Assembly: GCA_903834765.1 (NCBI GenBank)
Contig: CAILKE010000072.1
Span: 1 to 64,000 of the forward strand
Origin: an uncultured Bacteroidota bacterium
GTDB lineage: Bacteria > Bacteroidota > Bacteroidia > B-17B0 > Aurantibacillaceae
DNA length: 64,000 nt
Direction: 5' to 3'
Below the pieces are notes generated by a model that did not search any database, was not told the origin of the DNA, and worked only from the letters and a program-made list of their open reading frames with translations. Shown piece by piece: positions 9,077 through 18,064 of this stretch. How positions within the stretch are numbered: the first letter of the stretch is position 1; the number at the start of each line of letters is the position of its first letter. The position numbers and the translations under genes are program-made.

Positions 9077-9553
9077 ATGAATAAAACTTTACTAATTAGC
9101 ATTCTAATTCTTTGTAGCTTACAACCATATAAAGCCCAATCAATTCAACGACAAACGATATCAAGCACTGGTAATTCAATTAGCACTGGGAAACAAATTA
9201 TCAGACAAACAATAGGGCAACCTTACCAAACCTATCCAACTTACAATCCTGAAGTTTCATTTCGTCCTGGTTTTCAACAACCAATTTTTAGTATGGAATC
9301 AATTGAATCTTCTTTTTCATTAAATGTTTATCCTAACCCTGCCTCATTTTTTTTAAATCTAAGTTCAGATGTTTCATTAGATCATGTGATAATCTCTATT
9401 CATGATGGGTTTGGTAAAATAGTTTATGAAACAGAATTATCAAATTTCACAAAACATCAAGTAGCCTGCAATAACTGGGCAAATGGAGCTTACTTTCTAA
9501 AAGTAATCAAAAGCGATAAAACTTTCACGTCTAAAATAATTTTATACCGCTAA
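9077..9553 (+). CDS. Small T9SS type A sorting-domain protein
   Basis: A 158-residue exported protein. The signal peptide ends near YKAQ (residue 21). The short N-terminal part (SIQRQTISSTGNSISTGKQI, then a proline-rich FRPGFQQP) resembles a recurrent Bacteroidota module that precedes sorting domains. Residues about 80-158 are a T9SS C-terminal domain: LNVYPNPASFFLNL, a middle DGFGKIVYE strand, and NGAYFLKVIKSDKTFTSKII. It should be exported through T9SS. There is little room for another domain, so it may be a small surface or matrix protein. It is the first gene of the 9077-23902 array and ends 3 bp before the next ATG. Confidence 0.85.
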   Translation: MNKTLLISILILCSLQPYKAQSIQRQTISSTGNSISTGKQIIRQTIGQPYQTYPTYNPEVSFRPGFQQPIFSMESIESSFSLNVYPNPASFFLNLSSDVSLDHVIISIHDGFGKIVYETELSNFTKHQVACNNWANGAYFLKVIKSDKTFTSKIILYR

Positions 9554-9556
9554 TTT

Positions 9557-10219
9557 ATGATCAAACCACTGCTTATTAAAACATCCTATGTTTTTATTGC
9601 CATATTACTTTGTGGACATGCCATTTCTCAAAATGAAATTAACATAGAAGGATCTCAAGTTATTTCAAATTTCAAATTTGTAAATAGTTCGGGCCTAATA
9701 GATAAAGACTATTTGAGCATTACTGGAGGCGCTTATGGTCTCTCATATCAGCGCACCACAAAAAAGAATTTACTATTTAAAGTTGGCGCAGGAATGAGAA
9801 AAGCAGGATCGACTTTAACTATTAGCAATGACAACTATAGCTGGCAATTACAATATATAGATGCTAAAATAAGCATAGGATACATGCTTAATAAATGGAG
9901 ACTAAAACCATATATCATGCTAACGCCTTATTATTCTTTTTTAACCAAAGCATATCAAACTGTAAATACACAGAACTATGATATGGTAAAAAACAAAACC
10001 ATTAAAAATTCTGATTATGGAGTAAATGGCTCATTTGGAATTAAAGTTACTTTATCTGACCTGTTTTCTATTTATGCAGAAGGAAGCTATTTATATGGTT
10101 TACAAAATAATGAAGTAAATACTAAGCAAAAGTTATATAACAGAGCTTATTTTATAACACTTGGCGCGACAATTAAAATTAGTAAACTTTCACCTAAATG
10201 GCTTCAAGAAGGAAAATAA
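9557..10219 (+). CDS. Outer-membrane beta-barrel protein
   Basis: A 220-residue protein with a signal peptide (hydrophobic to about residue 22, cleavage after AISQ). The mature part is a run of alternating amphipathic strands with aromatic girdle residues (LLFKVGAGMRKAGST, YMLNKWRLKPYIMLTPYY, FSIYAEGSYLYGL) and ends in a strand, as in small 8-stranded barrels. No enzyme motif is visible. It lies 3 bp after the T9SS cargo gene and 26 bp before the large adhesin, so a role in anchoring or exporting one of these is possible but not shown. Confidence 0.7.
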   Translation: MIKPLLIKTSYVFIAILLCGHAISQNEINIEGSQVISNFKFVNSSGLIDKDYLSITGGAYGLSYQRTTKKNLLFKVGAGMRKAGSTLTISNDNYSWQLQYIDAKISIGYMLNKWRLKPYIMLTPYYSFLTKAYQTVNTQNYDMVKNKTIKNSDYGVNGSFGIKVTLSDLFSIYAEGSYLYGLQNNEVNTKQKLYNRAYFITLGATIKISKLSPKWLQEGK

Positions 10220-10245
10220 ATAAGTATAATAAGTAAAAAATAAAT

Positions 10246-13200
10246 ATGAAAAATTTTTTAAATTTAGTGTTGTTCTTTTTAATTGTTTTTGGTTTTCAAA
10301 AGTCATTTGCACAATTAAGAGGTATTAATTATCAAGCAGTAGCAATAGATGCTAATGGTAAAGAAATTGCTGGCATGGATAATACTGGACAAGCTTTATC
10401 AGAAAAGACCATAGGGGTTAAATTCACCATTTTAGGTGGCGGTCAAAATGGTGCTAATTTGTATCAAGAAACTCACATCACTAACACAGATAAATTTGGA
10501 TTGTTTTCTTTAATTATTGGTGATGGACAAATAACAACTGTTGGCACCTACACGGCATTAATTGATATTCCTTGGTCTACAGCAAATCAATTTTTAAAAG
10601 TAGAGTTAGATTTAAATAATAATGGTGATTTTAAAGTCATGAGTATTCAGCAATTTATGGCGGTTCCTTATGCATTTTATGCTTTAAATACGAGTACTGC
10701 AAATGCTGGCCCAGCTGGCCCTCAAGGTCTGCAAGGTACTCCTGGAACAAACGGAACCAATGGTACTAACGGAACTAATGGTTTAAATTCATTAATAAAA
10801 ACAACACCCGAAGCTGCTGGCACTAATTGCACAACAGGAGGCTTTAAAACAGAATATGGTATAGATGCAAACAACAATAACACGCTTGATGTTGGAGAAA
10901 TTGTAACCGCATTAACTCAATATGTTTGTAATGGTGCAATAGGAACTGCAGGGAATAATGGAACAAATGGCGCTAATGGAAATAATTCTTTGATATCCAT
11001 TAATCCTGAAGCAGCTGGTGCAAATTGCCCAACAGGTGGATTAAAAGTAGAATATGGTTTAGATGCCAATAATAATGGGAATTTAGATGCCTCGGAAATA
11101 AATACTTCTTTAACTAAATATGTATGTAATGGTTCATCTAACGGTTCAAACACTTTAGTTTCTACAACTATAGAGTTAGTTGGGGCAAATTGTGCAACAG
11201 GCGGTATCATGGTTGAATATGGATTAGATGCTAATGCTAATGGGGTTTTAGATTTAGGAGAAGTAAATAGTAGCTTAACCAAATATATCTGCAACGGAGC
11301 GGTAGGAACAACAGGTGCCGCTGGAACTAATGGTACAAATGGGACGAATGGAACTAATGGGTTTAATTCACTCGTAAACACAACAATTGAATCTGCAGGT
11401 GTAAATTGTTCTACTGGAGGTGTGAAATTAGAATATGGGTTAGACGCAAACAATAACAATATATTAGATGCAGGAGAAATTGTAAGTACTTTAACACAAT
11501 ATGTTTGCAATGGCACAAACGGTAATAATGGAACCATTGGTGCAAACGGTGCAAACGGAACTAATGGTTTTAATTCGTTAGTAAACACAACTAATGAATC
11601 TGCCGGCACTAATTGTGCAACAGGTGGTGTAAAATTAGAATATGGATTAGATGCAAATAACAACAGTGTTTTAGATGCTGGAGAAATCATTATTGCACTA
11701 ACTAAATATGTTTGTAATGGTGCAGCTGGCCCTGCATCTAATCAATCATTAAGTGTTACGGGTAATACATTAAGTATTTCTGGTAGTAATTCGGTAACCT
11801 TGCCAACAGGAGCTGATTCTCAAACTTTGAGTATCATTGGAAATACAGTTTCCATTGCAAATGGAAATAGCATTACATTACCAACATACCCAACCTATAC
11901 AGCAGGAATTGGTATTGCTATAAATTCAGGTTCAATCATCACTAACACTGCTCCAAACCAAACAGTAACTTTATCAGGTACAGGCGCAGCAACAGTAACA
12001 GGAGCATATCCTAACTATACTGTCAATGCACCCGCAGCAACTCCACAAACAACTATAACAGGTTCAACTAATATTAATGTAACTGGTACAGCACCAAATT
12101 ACACAATCGCTTCTCCTAGTCAATCACTTAGTTTATCAAGCAATACATTAAGTATTACAGGTGCTAATAATGTAGTGTTACCTATTAGTACTGATTCTCA
12201 AACATTGAGTATTAACAGTAATTCAATTAGTATAGCAAATGGTAATACTATTACAATTCCTGTCAGTACTGATTCGCAAACCCTAAGTGTGTCTGGCAGA
12301 ACCTTAACTATTGCTAATGGAAATTCAGTAACTATTCCATCACAATCATTAAGTATTGCTGGTAACTCAGTGAGTATTTCAAATGGCAATACTATTGTTT
12401 TACCAACGGGTTCTGATACTCAAACTTTAAGTATTACAGGAAATAGTATAAGCATAGCAAATGGAAATACCATTACAATTCCAACTTACACTGCTGGTGC
12501 AGGAATTTCAATTAACTCAGGTTCTGTAATCATTAATTCGGCTCCAAACCAAACCGTAACATTAACAGGAACGGGAGCTGCTTCAGTAACTGGCGCTTAT
12601 CCAAGCTACACAGTTAATGCTCCTGCCGCAACACCTCAAACAACCATTACAGGTTCAACTAATATTAATGTAACTGGAACGACTTCAAATTATACGATTT
12701 CATCACCTAGTCAATCGTTAAGTGTTTCAGGTAATACATTAAGTATATCGGGTAGTAATTCGGTAACCTTACCAACTGGTGCAGATTCTCAAACATTAAG
12801 TATAAGTGGCAGAACTGTTAATATTTCAAATGGAAATAGTATTACTTTACCATCAGATAATGATGCTCAAACCTTAAGTTTAACAAGTAATACATTATCC
12901 ATTGCCAACGGAAACAGTGTAACATTACCAAGTTATACCACTTATACAGCTGGTACAGGCATTGCAATTAACTCTGGTTCAATTATTACAAATACAGCTC
13001 CTAACCAAACAGTAACTTTAGCAGGAACAGGAGCTGCTACTGTTACGGGAGCTTACCCTAATTATACCGTTAACGCACCAGCTAATACCGATGCACAAAT
13101 ATTAAGTTTAACAAGCAATACCTTAAGTATTAGTGGCGGCAATAATTTAGTGCTACCTGTTGGAGCAGATTCTCAAACATTATCAATTATAGGGAATACA

Positions 13201-15945
13201 GTTTCTATTGCTAATGGTAATTCAATTACATTGCCTAGTAGTTCTGGTTGGGGCTTAACAGGTAATACAGGTACAGTTGATGGTACAAATTTTATTGGAA
13301 CTACGGATAATGTGCCATTGAATTTTAAAGTGAATAATGTCATGTCTGGAAGAGTAGATTCTGCTTCTTCTAGCACATTTTTTGGTTATGCAGCTGGAAA
13401 ATTTACTACAGCCTATAATTCAACAGCAATAGGTTTTAAAGCTTTAAATGCTAACACAACTGGAACAAACACGGCTATTGGTTATAAGTCGCTTTCCTCA
13501 AATACAATTGGCTCAGGTAATACAGCAATAGGAGATTTTGCACTTACTTTTAATACTACGTCTAACAATAATACAGCTATTGGGAATGAAGCATTGATGC
13601 AAGGAGGAGGAGCGAATGGATTTAATACTGCAATTGGAGCAACTTCAATGAAATATTCTTTGAGTTCTTATAACACTGCAATTGGTTATGGGGCTCTCAA
13701 TTTTAATAATACTGGTGGTGGAAACACGGCAAATGGTTATTTATCCCTAACCTCTAATAATCTTGGTTCATTAAATACGTCTATGGGTTATCAATCATTA
13801 GCATTAAATACTGATGGTTCATATAATACTGCCTTAGGATATAGGACTTTATATAATAATACTACCGGATCAAATAATACAGCATTAGGTTATTCAGCAG
13901 GGGTTGCTACGGGTACATTAACAAATGTTACGGTTATAGGAGCAAACTCAAAAGTTTTGACTAGCAATAGTTTAATTTTAGGTGACACCACCAATGTAAA
14001 TGTTGGTATTGGTACAGGAGCACCTACTAAAAAACTTGATGTTAGAGGTGCAATTAGAATTGTTGATGGCACAGAGGGATTAAATAAAGTATTAACTTCG
14101 GATGCAAACGGTGTTGGTTCATGGCAATCACCAGTGGCTAGCAGCTCTGGTTGGGCTTTAACTGGTAATGCAGGAACTGTGGACGGCACAAATTTTATTG
14201 GAACAACTGATAATGTTCCATTTAATATAAGAGTCAACAACGCAAAAGCGGGAAGGATAGATTCTACTTCTTCTAGCACATTTTTTGGTTATGCAGCTGG
14301 AAAATTTACTACAGCCTATAATTCAACAGCAATAGGTTTCAAAGCATTAAATGCCAACACAACAGGCACAAACACTGCTATTGGTTATCTTGCTCTAAAT
14401 GCAAATACAACTGGTAACTTAAATACTGCTGTAGGTGTAAATGCTTTAAAAGCTAATACAACTGGGGCTAGCAATACAAGTATAGGATATAATTCATTAC
14501 CATCTAACACTTTAGGTTCAGGTAATACAGCTATTGGAGATAGAGCTTTGGCGCTAAATACTGTTTCTAATAATAATACAGCTATTGGACGTGAAGCAAT
14601 GACTCAAAACAATAACGGTACCAACACAGGGGTAGGTGCATATGCGTTAAGATCTGTAACCGGAAGTAATAATACAACTTTAGGGTATTATACGTTATAT
14701 AATACAACAACTGGTATTGGAAATATAGCTGTTGGAGCTAATGCAGGGAGTACAAATATTACAGGGGGCAGCAATACATTTTTAGGTTATAATACAGATG
14801 TTGGGGCTAATAATTTAACTAATGCAGGTGCTATAGGAGCTAATGCTAAAGTATTAAAAAGTAACAGTATAATTTTAGGTGATACCACTAACGTAAATGT
14901 TGGTATAGGAACTGGAGCGCCAAGTACTAAATTACATATTGTTGCTACAGCAACTAATACAGGTTTACGTTTAGTAGATGGCTCACAAGGAGTTGGCAAG
15001 GTATTAACATCAGATGCTAGTGGTAATGCAAGTTGGCAAACAGCTGGAGGAGGTAGTTCAATACCAACAGGAACTGTTGCAGGACAAATGTTATATTGGA
15101 ATGGAGCTGCATGGGTGACAATTTCAGCCGGTATCACTGGTCAAAGTCTTACTTTTTGTAATGGTGTGCCCACATGGGGGGGGTGTCCACCTGTAGTTAC
15201 CACTTCATCCGTAAGTTCTATATTTGCGACCAGCGCTTTATGCGGAGGAACAGTAACTTCTGATGGAGGTAACTCTATCTCAGCTCGTGGAGTGTGTTGG
15301 AACACTAGTCCTGGACCAACAACTTCAAATTCCATTACAACAAATGGAACTGGCCTCGGCACTTTTTCATCTAACTTAACTGGGTTAACTCCAGGAACAA
15401 CTTATTATATTAGGACCTATGCTACAAATAGCGCTGGAACTTCTTACGGTAACGAATTTAGTTTTACAACTTCTGTAACACTTGCAATTGGAGATTTTTA
15501 TCAGGGCGGTGTAATTTCATATTTTTTCACTTCCTCAGATCCTGGATATGTGGCAGGTCAACAGCATGGTTTAATTATTACCAACTACAATTTAAGTACA
15601 GGCATTCAGTGGTATAATGGTTCTAATATTTTAACTGGAGCGAATGGAATAAATATTGGTACTGGAAATTCCAATACCAATATAATTTATTCCGCACAAG
15701 GAGCAGGAAGTTACGCAGCACAACTATGTTATGACCTAATTTTAAATGGCTATACTGACTGGTATCTTCCAAGCAGAACCGAATTGATAAATAGTGTAAA
15801 TAATTTAAATATTAATGGTATACAATTATGGAGTTCTACTGAATTAAATAGTACTCAAGCAGGACAATATGCTATTGGTTTGGGATTTAATTATACTAAT
15901 AAAAATGTTACATCAATCGGAGTTAGAGCAATACGAACTTTTTAA
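10246..15945 (+). CDS. Giant mosaic surface adhesin (collagen-like, DUF7151, YadA-head-like repeats, FN3-like, Lcl/DUF1566-like)
   Basis: 1899 residues. After a signal peptide (cleavage near SFAQ, about 23) comes a conserved N-terminal module ([18 protein letters not shown]) to about 155. Then there is a Gly-X-Y collagen-like stretch ([13 protein letters not shown]) and five about 50-residue units with AGxNCxxGG and DANNNxxLDxGE, starting near residues 181, 247, 302, 374 and 443; these fit DUF7151 and are acidic enough to bind calcium. Residues about 500-1000 are NTLSIxGxNSVTLP repeats like phage tail fibres. About 1000-1600 holds two copies of a module with NTAIGYxAL repeats, as in the YadA head. 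An FN3-like domain follows (about 1645-1745). The end is a DUF1566/Lcl-like fold with [10 protein letters not shown]. There is no T9SS sorting domain, so its export and anchoring route is open. Likely a long trimeric fibre. Confidence 0.85.
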   Translation: MKNFLNLVLFFLIVFGFQKSFAQLRGINYQAVAIDANGKEIAGMDNTGQALSEKTIGVKFTILGGGQNGANLYQETHITNTDKFGLFSLIIGDGQITTVGTYTALIDIPWSTANQFLKVELDLNNNGDFKVMSIQQFMAVPYAFYALNTSTANAGPAGPQGLQGTPGTNGTNGTNGTNGLNSLIKTTPEAAGTNCTTGGFKTEYGIDANNNNTLDVGEIVTALTQYVCNGAIGTAGNNGTNGANGNNSLISINPEAAGANCPTGGLKVEYGLDANNNGNLDASEINTSLTKYVCNGSSNGSNTLVSTTIELVGANCATGGIMVEYGLDANANGVLDLGEVNSSLTKYICNGAVGTTGAAGTNGTNGTNGTNGFNSLVNTTIESAGVNCSTGGVKLEYGLDANNNNILDAGEIVSTLTQYVCNGTNGNNGTIGANGANGTNGFNSLVNTTNESAGTNCATGGVKLEYGLDANNNSVLDAGEIIIALTKYVCNGAAGPASNQSLSVTGNTLSISGSNSVTLPTGADSQTLSIIGNTVSIANGNSITLPTYPTYTAGIGIAINSGSIITNTAPNQTVTLSGTGAATVTGAYPNYTVNAPAATPQTTITGSTNINVTGTAPNYTIASPSQSLSLSSNTLSITGANNVVLPISTDSQTLSINSNSISIANGNTITIPVSTDSQTLSVSGRTLTIANGNSVTIPSQSLSIAGNSVSISNGNTIVLPTGSDTQTLSITGNSISIANGNTITIPTYTAGAGISINSGSVIINSAPNQTVTLTGTGAASVTGAYPSYTVNAPAATPQTTITGSTNINVTGTTSNYTISSPSQSLSVSGNTLSISGSNSVTLPTGADSQTLSISGRTVNISNGNSITLPSDNDAQTLSLTSNTLSIANGNSVTLPSYTTYTAGTGIAINSGSIITNTAPNQTVTLAGTGAATVTGAYPNYTVNAPANTDAQILSLTSNTLSISGGNNLVLPVGADSQTLSIIGNTVSIANGNSITLPSSSGWGLTGNTGTVDGTNFIGTTDNVPLNFKVNNVMSGRVDSASSSTFFGYAAGKFTTAYNSTAIGFKALNANTTGTNTAIGYKSLSSNTIGSGNTAIGDFALTFNTTSNNNTAIGNEALMQGGGANGFNTAIGATSMKYSLSSYNTAIGYGALNFNNTGGGNTANGYLSLTSNNLGSLNTSMGYQSLALNTDGSYNTALGYRTLYNNTTGSNNTALGYSAGVATGTLTNVTVIGANSKVLTSNSLILGDTTNVNVGIGTGAPTKKLDVRGAIRIVDGTEGLNKVLTSDANGVGSWQSPVASSSGWALTGNAGTVDGTNFIGTTDNVPFNIRVNNAKAGRIDSTSSSTFFGYAAGKFTTAYNSTAIGFKALNANTTGTNTAIGYLALNANTTGNLNTAVGVNALKANTTGASNTSIGYNSLPSNTLGSGNTAIGDRALALNTVSNNNTAIGREAMTQNNNGTNTGVGAYALRSVTGSNNTTLGYYTLYNTTTGIGNIAVGANAGSTNITGGSNTFLGYNTDVGANNLTNAGAIGANAKVLKSNSIILGDTTNVNVGIGTGAPSTKLHIVATATNTGLRLVDGSQGVGKVLTSDASGNASWQTAGGGSSIPTGTVAGQMLYWNGAAWVTISAGITGQSLTFCNGVPTWGGCPPVVTTSSVSSIFATSALCGGTVTSDGGNSISARGVCWNTSPGPTTSNSITTNGTGLGTFSSNLTGLTPGTTYYIRTYATNSAGTSYGNEFSFTTSVTLAIGDFYQGGVISYFFTSSDPGYVAGQQHGLIITNYNLSTGIQWYNGSNILTGANGINIGTGNSNTNIIYSAQGAGSYAAQLCYDLILNGYTDWYLPSRTELINSVNNLNINGIQLWSSTELNSTQAGQYAIGLGFNYTNKNVTSIGVRAIRTF
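13240..15050 (+). repeat. Two in-frame copies of a 903-bp adhesin module
   Basis: The module starting [20 protein letters not shown] near 13244 recurs as [20 protein letters not shown] near 14147, an offset of 903 bp (301 codons). Inside it, 13364-13436 and 14267-14339 are identical over 73 bp, including third codon positions, while the flanks have diverged. This points to duplication with local gene conversion. Confidence 0.85.
15176..15183 (+). other. Poly-G tract (G8) inside the adhesin gene
   Basis: Eight consecutive G encode the end of W-G-G just before the FN3-like domain. Loss of one G gives TAG six codons later; gain of one G gives TGA about 30 codons later. Either slip would remove the FN3 and Lcl-like C-terminal domains. 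Such a run is unusual in this AT-rich sequence. Confidence 0.7.
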
Positions 15946-16001
15946 ATTGAATACATTTTTGGTATTATATTTTTAATATACTTGATAATCAAAAAAATAG
16001 A

Positions 16002-18050
16002 ATGAAACATAAAAATTTAGTTACGAGTTTATTGAATATTGCTTTTCTTGTTTTTTTTGCAAAAACCTTAGTAGGGCAAACAAAAAATAATTTTAAACAA
16101 AAAGAGGCTTTGCTTAACAAGGCTAATACACTAATTAGTAAAGGTACTCCCGTTGCCACTATTTTATCTAAACAAGAAATTGTGGAACGTAACTGGAGCA
16201 ATTGGGATACTTACCAAAATTATAAAGAAGCATTAGCGGCTTGTCAGCAATTATTAGCAATATCACCAACCAATGCAAATTATAATTACAAGGCAGGTTT
16301 GTGCTATTTCTTTTCGTATGATGAGCAACACAAAGCTTTAGCTTATTTTAAACAAGCGGCTAAAAATTTAAGTAGAGATTATAGTTTTTCTAATACTACA
16401 GAAGAAAAAGCCCCCTACACTGCTTTGTATTTTTTAGCGCAATCGTTTTTAGAAAATAACCAACCCGATAGTGCGCTGAAATATTTTTCGTTATATCAAG
16501 ACAAACAAATTACAAGCGCTATTAATACAGAGCGTGGCTTAAGCATGAGTGTAAATGCAAAAAACGGAGAAAAGAATTTGCGTAATGTGACTGTAAAAAA
16601 TATGGGTTCAAAAATTAATACTTCGTTTGCAGAAAATAATCCTGTGGTTAAGTTAAATAACTCGATGATATTTTTTGCATCTCGTCGTCCTAATAAAGAA
16701 AATAATAGTAACGCAAATAATTCGGAAGATATTTATTATTGCACAAAAGATGCAGATGGTAAATGGAACGAACCGTCAGCCTTTAGATATAATACCGAGT
16801 TTGATGAAGCGCCCTTGCATATTTCGCCAGATGGATTAACGCTTTATTTTAAGAAAACTGTGAATGGAAATTCTGATTTTTATAGCACAACATTTAAAGA
16901 TGGAGCTTGGACAAAACCTGAAAATTTATCAGACATAAACACTGCATTTAATGAGGAAAGCTTAGGCATCACAGGCGATGGTAAAACAATGTATTTTAGT
17001 AGTGATAGAAATAAAGAGTTTGGCAAGTACGATATTTTTAAAAGCACGTTAAGTACAAAAGCAAAATGGTCAACTCCTGTTTTATTAAGCAAAACAATTA
17101 ATACGGTTTTTGATGAAGTGTCGCCTTTTATTACTCCTGACGGCGCTGTTTTATTTTTTAGTTCTAATGCTTTTGCAGGTAAAGGCCTTGGTGGTATGGA
17201 TGTTTATTATAGTGAATTAAAACCTAATAAAGGGTGGCAAGAGCCTCAAAGTTTGGGTTATCCCATTAATAAAACACGTAACGATGTGCAATATTATATT
17301 TCATCTGGCGATAAGCGTTTTTACAGTAGTTTAACAGATAATAATAGTTATGATTTATTTGAAGTTGAAGGTGGTGGTTTTGATTTCGAATCCTTAGCGG
17401 CATCTATGGATGTTGTAACGGTGACTAATGAGATGGGAGTAACTCAATTAATGGAAACCGAAAAGAAAGTAGAGAAAGAAGTGGAAGTTACTCAAACCAT
17501 TGAAACCGAAGTTGAGAAAGAAAAAGAAGTGGAGATTAATAAGGCGTTAGAAGAAAAGGAAAAAGAAGTGGAAGTGAATCAACCTGTTAATGAATTAGGT
17601 GATAAAGAAGTTAAGGTTTCTGACGTTAACGTGGATAATTTAACAGAAGAACAACGTAAAGAATTGGTTGAAAAAGTAAAAAAATATTTAATTGAACAAT
17701 TAGCTACTTCCGAATCAGTTAAATTTAAGGTGGTATTCTTCGACTTTAATAAGAGTAATTTGAATTTATTATCCTTAAACGAATTAAAATTATTAGTGGA
17801 ATTTTTAGGAGAACACCCCGAAACTAAAATTGAAATTGCAGGACATGGTGATAATAAAGGGAGTTGGGCAACTAACTTAGGTTTATCAAATAAAAGAGCC
17901 AAAGAAGTTTATGATTTTTTGATCAATAACAAAGTATCACCTGATAGAATGTTTTATTACGGAAAAGGCAGCGCGGTGCCAATAGCGCCAAATGATACTG
18001 AAGAAAACAGAGGGAAGAATAGAAGGGTAGAAGTATTTATATTAAAATAA
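16002..18050 (+). CDS. PorE-like OmpA-family protein (TPR, PD40 propeller, OmpA_C)
   Basis: 682 residues with a signal peptide (cleavage near LVGQ, about 26). TPR-like helices span about 65-165 (NYNYKAGLCYFFS, FLENNQPDSALKYF). A PD40/WD40-like propeller follows at about 195-465, with repeated SPDGLTLYF, TGDGKTMYFSSDR and TPDGAVLFFSSN blades. A strongly charged Glu/Lys/Val linker (about 480-550) leads to an OmpA C-terminal peptidoglycan-binding domain (575-682) with NLGLSNKRAKEVYDFL and RGKNRRVE. This order matches PorE of the T9SS, except that the carboxypeptidase-regulatory domain is replaced by the charged linker. It should tether an outer-membrane complex to peptidoglycan. The next gene follows after 14 bp. 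Confidence 0.88.
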   Translation: MKHKNLVTSLLNIAFLVFFAKTLVGQTKNNFKQKEALLNKANTLISKGTPVATILSKQEIVERNWSNWDTYQNYKEALAACQQLLAISPTNANYNYKAGLCYFFSYDEQHKALAYFKQAAKNLSRDYSFSNTTEEKAPYTALYFLAQSFLENNQPDSALKYFSLYQDKQITSAINTERGLSMSVNAKNGEKNLRNVTVKNMGSKINTSFAENNPVVKLNNSMIFFASRRPNKENNSNANNSEDIYYCTKDADGKWNEPSAFRYNTEFDEAPLHISPDGLTLYFKKTVNGNSDFYSTTFKDGAWTKPENLSDINTAFNEESLGITGDGKTMYFSSDRNKEFGKYDIFKSTLSTKAKWSTPVLLSKTINTVFDEVSPFITPDGAVLFFSSNAFAGKGLGGMDVYYSELKPNKGWQEPQSLGYPINKTRNDVQYYISSGDKRFYSSLTDNNSYDLFEVEGGGFDFESLAASMDVVTVTNEMGVTQLMETEKKVEKEVEVTQTIETEVEKEKEVEINKALEEKEKEVEVNQPVNELGDKEVKVSDVNVDNLTEEQRKELVEKVKKYLIEQLATSESVKFKVVFFDFNKSNLNLLSLNELKLLVEFLGEHPETKIEIAGHGDNKGSWATNLGLSNKRAKEVYDFLINNKVSPDRMFYYGKGSAVPIAPNDTEENRGKNRRVEVFILK

Positions 18051-18064
18051 ATCTAATTATTAAA

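Noticed and set aside
10917-11690. 257-residue minus-strand frame under the adhesin
   Set aside because: A shadow of the repetitive plus-strand coding region; Pro/Leu-rich without motif or start context.
10786-11720. Regularly spaced repeats that might suggest a CRISPR or intergenic repeat array
   Set aside because: All repeats are in frame, about 165-215 bp apart, with conserved protein motifs (DANNNxxLDxGE); they are domain repeats of the adhesin.
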